A DNA stretch of 37,600 nt from Temnopleurus reevesii (lineage: Eukaryota; Echinodermata; Echinoidea; Temnopleuroida; Temnopleuridae), in NCBI GenBank assembly GCA_036244855.1, contig BQKZ01000607.1, positions 95,582-133,181 of the forward strand, given 5' to 3'. Positions within the stretch are counted from its first letter, which is position 1, and each line of letters opens with the position of its first letter. This document shows, piece by piece, positions 9,290 through 19,900 of the stretch. The notes under the pieces are model-generated. The model had not been told where the DNA came from and made no database searches. It saw only the letters and a list, made by a program, of their open reading frames with translations. The position numbers and the translations under genes were made by a program.

Positions 9290-12200
9290 GTATCGTCCCT
9301 GCTCACCCTTAAGTTCATGATCATCCCATCAAAACATACCAAAACGACATGTAAGCGAGCCCTTTTTTAGAGTAGAAACCAGCTCAGATATCTCAAAATG
9401 TGAAAAAGAGACAAAGCTATCATTCTCAGTTCAAACAAAACCCAAATAATCAGAAGATACACTTTAAAATCGTTTTGTTTATTCAAACAAAGGGCAAGAA
9501 AATTATGTATTTACATACATTACAACTCGTCATGCAAAAGTATCAAGAAAGACGATTAGAAACTAGGATTCCATGTCGAATCATTCACAAGAATAGTTTC
9601 AAGGTTTCAACTTGGCAAATTATAACACAAATGCTGAGCTTGTTTTTATAATGAATAGAGAATACAATGTACATGTACATGTTTTCAAATTTGCATAAGA
9701 GACAGAAAGCAGGGATGCCAACAAAAAATGTGTCAATAGACAAGTTTAGTAATGTATTCAAATTTATTCATGTTTGCCCCAAGACAAACTATTTATTCCG
9801 CTGTCAGAAAATAATAAAAATACAATAGTCAGAATGCAACTTGCATACATTAAGGTTGCTAGGTTAGACAAACAATGTAGCTTGACCAACCTAGCAACAA
9901 CCATTACGTGCTTTCCACATTCCTTCTATTGAAAAACGATTATTCTATATCAGGTGAACAAATATTTTGTCATTGTGCGTTTGACAAACAAGTGTGCATA
10001 AAATTTGAATACATTACAAAAGTGGCCTATTACATTTGGACGAAGGGTACTAAAGCCAATAGATATCAGTACGGAAAAAAATAATAGCAATCAAGTTTAG
10101 AAGCTGTGTCACCGTGGACCAAAGTAATTTGTTCTGATATATGCGGGTCATGAATATACAATACCACTAGACAATTGAATGTTTTCTACTGAGACAGGTG
10201 TTGAGCAATGATGTTTGACATTCATAGACATATATATAGATTAAAAAAAGGATAGAAAAAGTAAGGAATATACAACTTTGGTTGGCATCTCTGTTAAAGA
10301 ATAAATAAAGATCTATGAGCATAAAACTTTTTTAAATGACAATCTGTAAACTCTTGATGGAATTTTGAAAATGCATAGCATAATAAATTTGAAATTATTG
10401 ACTGTTATAGATTCCAACCGAATATTCATCAAAATTATTCACAATGTTGTAAAAAAAATACCTCGTCCTAAAGCTGAAAGTGAAAACATGCACTAGGAAT
10501 ACCAACAATGGTTAAATAACCATCTCAATATGGCTCTACAATTTACCACTTTTTTCCCATCATGGAATACATGATAAAGCCCTACATATGCAATTTTTAC
10601 GAGGCCACGTTTAGATGGTACTTTTCTGGCAGAGGGGATATCAACACAACAAAATTTCAAATAACATGTATTTGACCCTGTTTTTTCCAATATCTAAATA
10701 CATGTATTTACATCAAGAATTGCATTCAAATGATTATGTTTGAACTATCATTTCATATACAGCATTGCTGTAACAGTGAATAGGGTATAACTTGATTTGT
10801 AATGTATACAGGGGCACCACCGCTCCCCCCCCCCCTTCTCAAAAACGAAATCATCTTGGATTTCATCTGCTTAATTTACTGAACATTATTATGAGAGAAT
10901 ACATTGCTGAAAAGATATCCAAACATTCTAAAGCTTCATGAAATGTATCTAAGTTTGCTTTAAAATCAAATTTTCAGCTTTGAAATGGTATGTCTATTAA
11001 AAGAATTTTGTTCTCACCTCGGAAATGAAATAGCACCTGTAAAAAGATAATGGGGTCAGTGATACAAAAAATATAACTCCAAATTTTTCGCTTTGAGGAA
11101 AATAAAGTTACATGAAGGTTTACTTTGCGTAGCGTATGAAAATTCAATCTGCAAGGACAAATTGGCTTCTTTATGACAATATTATAATCATTTCACACTA
11201 CCGTGTATGGAGGGGTCACATTTCCCTACACATTTTAATACCTAAACAATTTGACACCTAAACTTTTTCATATCAACACCTCATTTTGGCCCAAAATGGA
11301 GTTAAATCTTTGTTTCACTGGCACCTTAAAATGCGACACAACCTAGTTTCAGGATTTCTTGTTCGTTCTCATTGCTGCTCTAGCAGGGCTGATCGGAACA
11401 CTATATCCATAGATCTATTCAATCAATAAATGCTTTAAAATATTCCATTTTGCTTTTACGACCTTGCTTAAATTTTCATGAGAACTGATTTACTGATTAA
11501 AAGGAAAAAAATATTTCATGAAAAGTACCTGAAATCCAGGTCAGAATTGACGCAATAAAAGCCACTGAGAATTTTCATTCAGATTTGAAGGGCAACAACA
11601 TTATGTCATGAATGTCACTTGCAGACACAATATAAACTTGACAGTGCGGATCAAGTTCATGACAATAATCAATTGCTTCACTGCTCGTGTGGAAAGGGAA
11701 ACACAATCACAGGCAGTTAGGGCAAACACAAAAAGCACATTCAGTTTCTATGCACACGTACACTCTTGTTTAAACACATCTTTAGATTTCGGATACCAGC
11801 TTTGGGAGCCTTTTCTCCAGAGCTGCAATAAAAGGTTGCATTACCTCAATAAAATGAAAGAGAAAATTGACAATGTTTGCTATTCCCAGACTGACAAAAA
11901 TACCAAAAATTGCATACAAATCATTAGCAACTTTCAAAATGAATTAAAGGAACAGCCATATACGTGATAAAAACCTTTAAAAGTGATCAACGTAAAAATT
12001 ATACATTTTTGGGAGTAAATAGTAATTGTAATATCAATGGCACATGGGTAGGACATAGTGCACTTTCAATCCTAATAAGATGCTTGAATGGACAAACAAC
12101 TTTGATGGCACCTACGCACAGATACAATTTCAGACAAAAAAAATTGCCAATTATTGCCAGGTACTATCTACACTGGGTCTAACATTAAAATACTCAATTT

Positions 12201-12318
12201 TCATGAATGCCTTCCTAACATTTAAATCTAGGTCCTTTCTATGTCTCAGTTAGGTGCTTAGGTCACTCAGAATTGATACAACCAAAGTTATGTAACTAAC
12301 ATGTATTAACCCATAGTT

Positions 12319-12916
12319 TAAAAGTGTCACCTTTTAGTGACATTTAGGCAGTATATCCACAATCAAAAAGCTGGGCATTTTTTCATATGATTAGATAAAG
12401 AAATATGCACTGCGAATTTCAAGCCCATTTTGTGTGAAGTGTAACATTAGGTTTCCAAATTAGAGCATTTGAAATGGAGCAAATTACTACAGTCTTCAAA
12501 TTGGCAACACAATTTTTTTTTTAAATCCCTGTTTCTACATTCAACTTGGCTGTTTTTGTTCCAATTTACTTTCATGAAATATTTTATTTGGATATTAATC
12601 TAAATTGTAATTGTTCCTACCACTTAATTGAAGGTAAAAATAATACACGTTGCAAATTTAAGAATGATATAGATCTATTTTCTAAAAGCTCTGTCCATCA
12701 ATGGGTTACGAAAGAACAAGTCAAAGATGATTTTTAGGATGAAAGAAAAATCAAGCCAATCTAAAAAGCTTAAATTCACATTTTGATCTATGCATCAGGA
12801 AAAACCCTGACTTGCATGAAAAATCGCAGTAAATGTAATGCCGTAAGATAACTCATTACCATGACATTTTCGGCAGTAGGCCTACGGTACTCTATAAATA
12901 TGATTTGGGTTCCCTT
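12319..12916. repeat. Diverged duplication, copy 1
   Basis: Shares ordered blocks with 13190-13682: aagtgtcacctttta, gcaaatttc/gcgaatttcaagcccatt, tcaactttgg/tcaatttggc, aagaacaagt, and the closing tttgggttccctt. Visibly diverged, with indels; no coding content. Confidence 0.7.
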
Positions 12917-13056
12917 AACCCTAATATAGCCGGGCTTTTTTGGGTCTTCTGTAGCCGAGGGGGGGTTGATTCAACCCCCCCTTGAGAATTCGGCCGCCGA
13001 TCACGCGATCGCCGCAAAAATTTGCACATACGTCACCTATGGTAAACTCTACCTAA
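12917..13056. repeat. G-tract palindrome repeat element (copy A)
   Basis: Begins taaccctaatatagccggg, contains ggggggg-ttgattcaa-ccccccc (12959-12981), then gccgccgatcacgcgatcgc. The same order (ttaaccctattcca, G9-tcaatttga-C8, gatcgcgccgcc) occurs at 37531-37600, so both belong to one dispersed family. Confidence 0.6.
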
Positions 13057-13189
13057 GNAACATAAAAATGAAGAAAAAATATTATAAAATATATGAAACA
13101 CATTTGGACTCTCTTTCAGTAAAAAGGGTTTTGATAATGGTATAATACATCAATACAGATCAACTTGTATTTTCATAATACTGGACCTT

Positions 13190-13682
13190 TAACAGTGTCA
13201 CCTTTCACTGATGTTTTGGCATTATCTCCACAGGCCAAAAAATGGGGCATTTCACATGTCACATTGATTTGATGAAGAAAAATGCATTGCAAATTTCAAG
13301 CCCATTTCTTGTGCAGTATAACAAATGAAAGGCAGCAAATCACTACAGTCTTTGGCAACACAACAAAATAATTTTTTTAAATCACTGTTTCTACATTCAA
13401 TTTGGCCTTTTGTTGTAAATTGTTGTATACGTAAATTAATTTTTTTCCTACCATATAATAGAAGGAGAAATAATACATAATTCATGCTCCAAATTTAAGC
13501 ATGCATTTTATTATTTCCAAAAAGCTCTACCCCTAAATAGGTTAAGAAAGAACAAGTTTTTGCATTAAGAAAAACCTTGACTTATACAAAATATTGTAGT
13601 CATTGGGATGCTGTAAACTCATTATCATGACACTCTCAACAGTATTCCTACAGTGAGCTATGAATGTGATTCAGGTTCCCTT
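13190..13682. repeat. Diverged duplication, copy 2
   Basis: Second copy of 12319-12916, in the same orientation, ending at gattcaggttccctt. The sequence between the copies includes the G-tract palindrome element and an N. Confidence 0.7.
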
Positions 13683-15218
13683 GGGCATAATTGTTGCCAG
13701 GAACACAAAACACAGTTACAAGGTGACTCGCTCAAGAACAAATTATAGCATTATTGCATATATAAATGAATAGCTATGTAAAAAAAAATTACTTCTTCAA
13801 TTAATGATATCACACGTTTTTACAATTCATTGCACATCATAATTCTTTGGCAGGATAAATACAAGAAAATATCACAATAGATAAATAGGTAATATGTACA
13901 TTATGTATAAATGTTCTTTTCTACACTGATTAATAAAAATAAAAATCATAGAGATATGTTTCTTATTTTGACAGTGTACAGTGTAATGCATCGTGAAAAT
14001 TTGATTAATATGACTTCATAGATCTGTATTTTTTTCTTCATAGCAAACGAGGTCAAAAGAACCTGTAAAGCATTCTAAAATGATATTACACTAAAAAAAG
14101 TACAAAAATGCAGAGCCAGCTTTCCCCCGAAGTGGAGCACCATATACACATATACATGCACACAAAAGAACAACATTAAAAAAATAGTGCTCAAGTTAAA
14201 ACAATTCCTAGAGGTTAAAACAAGGTCTATCTCCCAATCTTGCCTTGCAAAAGCAAAAGCCCACTTCAAACAGGAATCAGAAAAAAATTCTGCAATCAAC
14301 TGTGATTCATGACGGTAAAAAAATTAATAGTTTTCATTCATTTTGAGCTGAACTACTAAAAGTTTCAAATTCAAACAAAAAAATGAACATAGCAAAATTG
14401 AAATATAATTCATTCTTCTGTCAAAACAAGTGGTTATCTACATTTTATAAGCCATATTTTCCACAACAGGCTGACGGGTTGACAGGTTGACAGGGAATAA
14501 TTTTGCTTTTCAAATTTGTCATTGAGGAAATATTTTCAATACTTTACTGTACAGTTCTATAGTATGTGAAAAAGTTGCTACAAAAAACATACTTTGTGTA
14601 GCAATCCTGCTAAAATGGCAAAGTGTGATGTGTTACCAGGAAATTCCCAGTTTGACTTGCGAAGAATCAAATCAATCTTTTGAAGAATAATATGAATTTT
14701 TGTGCTTCTTCATGGGGTCCCTTTCCGTTAAAAATCATGAATTCAGTAAGGACAAAAAATAGTACTTTTGTAAATGCAAACAGGGTAATTAGAAAGGCAT
14801 AAAAACAGCTTTCCTGTCACTGGTTTCTAAAATGTCCAACCAAAACTCGTGTCTTGAGAAGCTACGCTGCCTCCAACAAGCGCGGTTGCTAATTAGTCAT
14901 TTGCAGTAATGCATTTACTACCAGGACAACCCAATTTTGTTTCAGTTGAGCAACGGTTGCCATGTCCTCCTTTGACTATCAAACCCATATTTACCATAGA
15001 TAGTGCATCCATCTGTTGAAATGGAAGTCAAACTTCAAAAGACTTTTCGTTGAAGAATATCCTACGGTAACCCCCTTCTTCTTGCGTTCAAAACTTAAAT
15101 TTTTTGCTCAATACTTGCCGTATGAAGCTGATCAATAACTCAAATTGAAGCTTATGGAAAGAGGATTTCGAGAAATTGAAAATGAAAACAAAAAAGTAAA
15201 AATCCCATGGGTCACATA

Positions 15219-15397
15219 CAGGTAACTCTATACAAGTCAAATCTCCTAGGACCACAAAAATTTGTTTGACTTAAGTGAAACTTGACTTAGAAAAGATAAA
15301 TAGCACAGGTTTTATGCCATTTGGTCAAAAAATTATTTCAACTTAGGCAATTATTCGACTTCTCTCAAGACAAGTTCGACTTATGCAGAGTTGACTG
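15219..15397. mobile_element. TA-flanked pogo-like MITE in the gene-free region
   Basis: Ends caggtaactctatacaagtc and, as complement of the right end, cagtcaactctgcataagtc, flanked by TA on both sides. 179 bp, no coding content. Same family style as the four elements in the lactonase locus (termini CAGTcaAaCTC, TA target). Confidence 0.75.
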
Positions 15398-15514
15398 TAT
15401 GCTATCTTTCAAAATGTGTTTTGTTTTGATGCCAAAATCTAACTTGTGCAAGGATATCTGTACATATTAATATCAAGGAAAGACGCAGGTAGGCTAGGTT
15501 GAATGCAGGTAGGA

Positions 15515-15531
15515 AGAGAGAGAGAGAGAGA
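15515..15531. repeat. (GA)n microsatellite
   Basis: Eight uninterrupted GA units (gagagagagagagaga). Confidence 0.9.
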
Positions 15532-15737
15532 CAAGGATAAAAATTGATTGTCAATGAGATTAAATGGCATATTGCGATGCAGCATGCTTTGTGAATACAC
15601 ATTGGAATTGCATTTGAATATCATATCACCATGAAAATGGACAAAATAAATGCCCATTCTACACTGTACCTTCTTTTGTATATATATTCTCGACAAGACA
15701 TCTTTTCCCTGAATTGCTACAATCTTATTTCACCTCA

Positions 15738-16176
15738 AAAAAGGAAAAAAACCTTACTCCCACTCATGGGGACTTGTGTCAGTGAATGAAGGAAAATTAG
15801 AACTGTGATAATTCAAGGAAAATCAGAAAAATCAGAAAATCCATTCAAAAGTTATGAATTTTCAAAGTTTTTTCCTTTCCATTTTTCATTCTATCTGAAA
15901 TGCTTGCAAAATTGATGCAATTGTATTATAAATTTTTTGTTATTCTACTTTTCTTGAACAAGAGAAAATGTGAAATTTTGTGAAGAAAGTGAGTAGTGAG
16001 TTCTCAATGTGGCCATCACAGATGATGGCAAAGTTGCCAACTCAAGGATGCCCATTGGTAGTAAAAATGAAGACTTTGGAAAATAAGAACTTTGATTTTT
16101 CTCAAATTTTCAGTTTGGTCATCTTATTTTTCTTCATTCATTAACAGCACATCAATGTCGGGGAAGGTTCTCCTAT
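15738..16176. mobile_element. Degenerate copy of the TTAA-type foldback MITE
   Basis: Contains the family landmarks attcaaaagttatgaatttt, gaaatgcttgcaaaattgat, gaaaatgtgaaattttgtg and ccaactcaaggatgcccat in the order seen at 4556-5169 and 31080-31668, but with internal deletions and worn ends; flanking TTAA is not clear. It lies about 90 bp past the DHHC stop codon. Confidence 0.65.
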
Positions 16177-16265
16177 AAAACAAATCATATATAAAAGGAC
16201 AATATCTACATTTTCCAATCTTTTTTTTGATAAAAAAAATTAAGTTAGAATGCCATACTTGTATA

Positions 16266-16975
16266 TCACCGCATGAGCAATAGAGACCTTCTGCGATTGG
16301 CCCTAATCATACTCTCCTCATCATCCAAGTTTGAATCTATAGGAACATCTGCAGGAGGGGATCCAATTTTACCCCCTGCTTGAGGACCATTGTCCTTATC
16401 CTCCTCCTCATCCTCTTCATCGTCTCCTCGTAATCCGCTGAGATCCAGCAGAGGAACGGTTGGAGCTGATGACTCCTCCTGTCTTTGGTCAGTCGTTGCC
16501 AACTCCTGGTAACCCTCGCTTTGAGGGGAACTCCGCTTAGGCTTAGCGTCAGTCAAGTCCTCCCCCTGCTTTGAGTTATCAGTCTCACCTTTCTTAGAAT
16601 TCGAATCAGTACCAGATTTCTTCTTTTTCAGTTTCAATTTGAGATTTGATTTCTTCTTTTTCTTATCCGGGGATGGGGCTTCGACCGGAACCTTCGGCTC
16701 ATTTCTAACTCTAGTCGGGGTACGCTGGGCAGGTGGGTAAGACGCAGAGAGATCGTTCACATCTTGCATCTTGCTCCGTGAGGTGATGCCATCAGCTGTG
16801 GCGAGTTCTTGGAGTGATTCAGCAGATGAGGAGTGGTAGTCCAGGGCGGGGGCGGGAGGATCCATGCTGATTTGTTGGGCGAGTGGGGGCAGAGTTGGTC
16901 GAGCTGTAATGGGGGCTGGGGGCGGTTCCATGCTACGTGCACTGATAGGCATCAGTTCATTCACACTGTTTGAGG
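16266..16975 (-). CDS. ZDHHC1-like: DHHC exon 10: C-terminal tail and stop
   Basis: 710 bp, stop TGA at 16266-16268. Encodes a disordered tail: Pro-rich, then a Lys run ([15 protein letters not shown]), then Asp/Glu-rich, ending RRRSLLLMR. The short unit QELAT occurs twice (573-577 and 674-678). No transmembrane segment. Confidence 0.9.
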
Positions 16976-19900
16976 CTGTAAAAGCACAATAAAAAGAAGA
17001 CTTCGTTAATTTATGTTCCAATGAAATAGAAATGGAATTGATAAAGTAAATGTTCACGATATCTTGGTTCAGAAACTTGTGATTCAACTCTAAATTCTCT
17101 ACTTCATATTCAATTGCATATTGCAAACAAGCCATTTATGTTTTTAATGTAATTCCCCTCTTATTCGTCAAACATTAAATAAAAGTTTCCCAGTGAAGTT
17201 ATCATTCTAAATAGCCTACCCCCTGGTCATGTAGGAAATTATTGGAAGAGCAGTATAGTACATGTAGAATAGGGCCATAAACATTAATCATTTTCCAACA
17301 ATGGGAAGTGAACCTTTGGTCCTACCTCACTGTCTGACAATCCACTTAGAAATAAGCACTTAACCAAACCCAAATACAAACAACAAACTAAGCAGGTATC
17401 TACATCAATTCATATGAACATTTGCCCAGAACATCAAAACCAAGAAACCATCATATCTGGTAAGCCATTGCATACAAGGTTAATAGGTACTGCCAAGTCA
17501 GAGATTCTACACATCATGACTTTCATGTACATCTATGGTGGCTTGAAAGTGCACTAAATAAGGGCAACTTTGCATGTAGGTCATTATACAGGAGGTGAAA
17601 TTCACAATATAGTAATGTACACTTGTGGTATCATATTCATTGCTTGTATCATAAATTTCTATGCCCCGAACACTATTCTAAATAGCCTACCCACTTGGTC
17701 ATGTGTGAAATTATTGAAACAGTGGAATCGGGCCTGAAACATGGTTATAGGGGTTATAGGGGATACCAAATTAAAAAGAAATCAGTACATACATGTATTC
17801 ACAAACAGAACAGCACTATGTAATGAACCTGTCTATTAGGAAGATTTTATTTTATACACTGTCTCTTATGCCATTAAGTTTTTGTGTTTCTGACAAAAAA
17901 TGGTGTTCAAGATTTTTGACTCTGACCGTTTGTCTGACGCACAAAGGTATGCCAGAAACACATTTAATTCTGATGCATTTTCTCTCATTGTTGACATGCT
18001 GCTCATCAACAAAGGGTGGCTTAGAAGACTAGTGAATGTGGAATGGTGTTATTGAGTTCTGCAACTATGGTTAAGATTTAATGATAGAAAATAGGCCAAG
18101 AGTCTGATTTTTGGTTGACAGGTATGGTAAAAACATCAATAATTTTCCAACAATGGGAAATGAATGTCCCTGTCTGACAATCCACTTAAAGGATGCACTT
18201 AACCAAATCCAAACAAAAACAACATGCATGACCCATATCAATTAAGTGGGATCTAATTCCTATTACCCTTTGCCCAGAACATTAAATCAAATTAACCTTC
18301 ACATTTAGTACAAAGACATCACATTCAAGGTTAATCAATACTGCCCAGCTGGATGTCTTATAAATCATGAACATCTACATTTATGATATGCTAAAAAAAG
18401 GTCATAAAGTGTGTGACATAAAGTTTGTGTACCCAGAATGCAAATTTTGTATCCCTGGTCCCAAATTTGTGTCATGGGGTACAAGCTACACACCCTGAGT
18501 GGCAAACTTTGGGTCGGGGTCACAAACTTAATGATTCGTGTCCAATTTTAATGACCTGGTCGAAAAATTCCAAAAGCATGTGACCTGTTGTTGAGTATAC
18601 CTAAATGCAACTATACCTTTCATATCCTTGATCACATACAGGTAAGCACAGGAGCGAAAGCGACCATTTACCCTTTTTTCGTGTATGATCCCTATGGCTC
18701 ACAGGGAATAATTTTCCTTGTAATGTATCGCAATTTGCTATGCATTTTAGTAGGATTGCTAAGAATTGGAAAACTTTCTAAAACTGCTAATGTGCTAAAT
18801 GTGAAAAGTAAAATTATTTTCTGGGTAAACATGTAAACTGTAGCTTTTTCTTCTGGCCTTAACTGTAAGCACTGCTCATAATTTGTTATTGATGTATACT
18901 GAACTATGATTGGTGAAAATTAAAATCTTAAAATATGATTAGAATTTGACATCATTTATATTGTGTCATTCTCTTTGCAAATTTTCTGTGTTTCCAAAGC
19001 AAAAACCTCTAATTTAATCCAAAAAAATTGAGACAGTACCTTTTTCTTGAATAGTGATTAAAATCACTCAAAGTGGTAGGACCAAATGCATGGCCTACAA
19101 CAGATTTCAAACATTTCAAAAACAGGTAATGTCTTTCAGTTGAAGGCTAATTTCTCACATTATGAAGTCCAAATGGTCTTATCTGAACAAGTTCTAAAAC
19201 TGCTTTGGATGATTGAAATAAAATGCTTAAAATCTTCAATTTCCAGCTTGTTGAAAAATTGGCAAAATCACAGGGAGATTCCATCCAGATCAAAAGGAGA
19301 TATATAGCTACAGATGTCTGATAAGAGGAGCGGAATGTATATAGATTCACTTACTGTGGAGAGGAAATGGCATGGGTGGTGGGGCTCCACCTTGCACCAT
19401 GGGTATACTGAATCTCCGAACGATATGCTGCTCAATGTATGTCTCCGGCTGCATCATTCCAGCCCCCATGTTGCCTGGGTGACGCCCATGGGGGTACATC
19501 CAGGTCTCCTCGGAGTACGGCAGGGGGGAGGGCAGGGGAGGTGGCGCTGTCGGGTCTGCGGTGGTTTGGAAGGGGTTGTAGGAGGGGAAGGTTCTCTGGT
19601 GGTGGGGTAGGGAGGAGGGCGGTGGGGGTGGAAGGGCACGAGGAGTCAGCCTCTTCCGCTTCTTTTTCTGAAGGAAAAGGAAGAGAAAATATACTGTTAA
19701 TTTAAATGAGCTGACATACAACAGTTTCATTATATCATTCAAAGCAAAGCATCCAAGTAGCATCTGAAGTTATGAAATCACTTACATGTATCTCAAATAG
19801 CCAGAAGTACTATAAGTACAACCTTAAATGTTTATATCATTTTGTTAATATTTCATTTACTTCTTCATTATATTCTAGTGAAAATCAGATTGGATCTTTC

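Larger units (their letters stand above)
9290..15218. other. Long gene-free stretch downstream of the DHHC gene
   Basis: No convincing exon. AT-rich with short chance ORFs. It contains a 600-bp diverged duplication (12319-12916 and 13190-13682), a G-tract palindrome element (about 12917-13056), one N (13057), and a small hairpin near 9852. Its right part could belong to the 3' UTR of the minus-strand DHHC gene, but no end can be fixed. Confidence 0.45.

Noticed and set aside
9068..9370. Plus-strand 100-codon ORF and minus-strand 136-codon ORF at 8932-9342
   Set aside because: Both arise from the tcgtg-rich MITE-like element; no protein features and no splice context.
11608..11967. Plus-strand 119-codon ORF
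   Set aside because: AT-rich composition, no recognisable domain, no supporting splice sites or neighbours; kept as chance ORF, though a rapidly evolving gene cannot be excluded.
18395..18560. Stretch with repeated aaatttgtgt / ggtcacaaactt words as a hairpin element
   Set aside because: The inverted similarity is patchy and no element ends could be set.
19314..19763. Several overlapping ORFs on both strands
   Set aside because: Shadows of the GC-rich, proline-coding DHHC exon 9; only the minus-strand frame connects in phase with neighbours.
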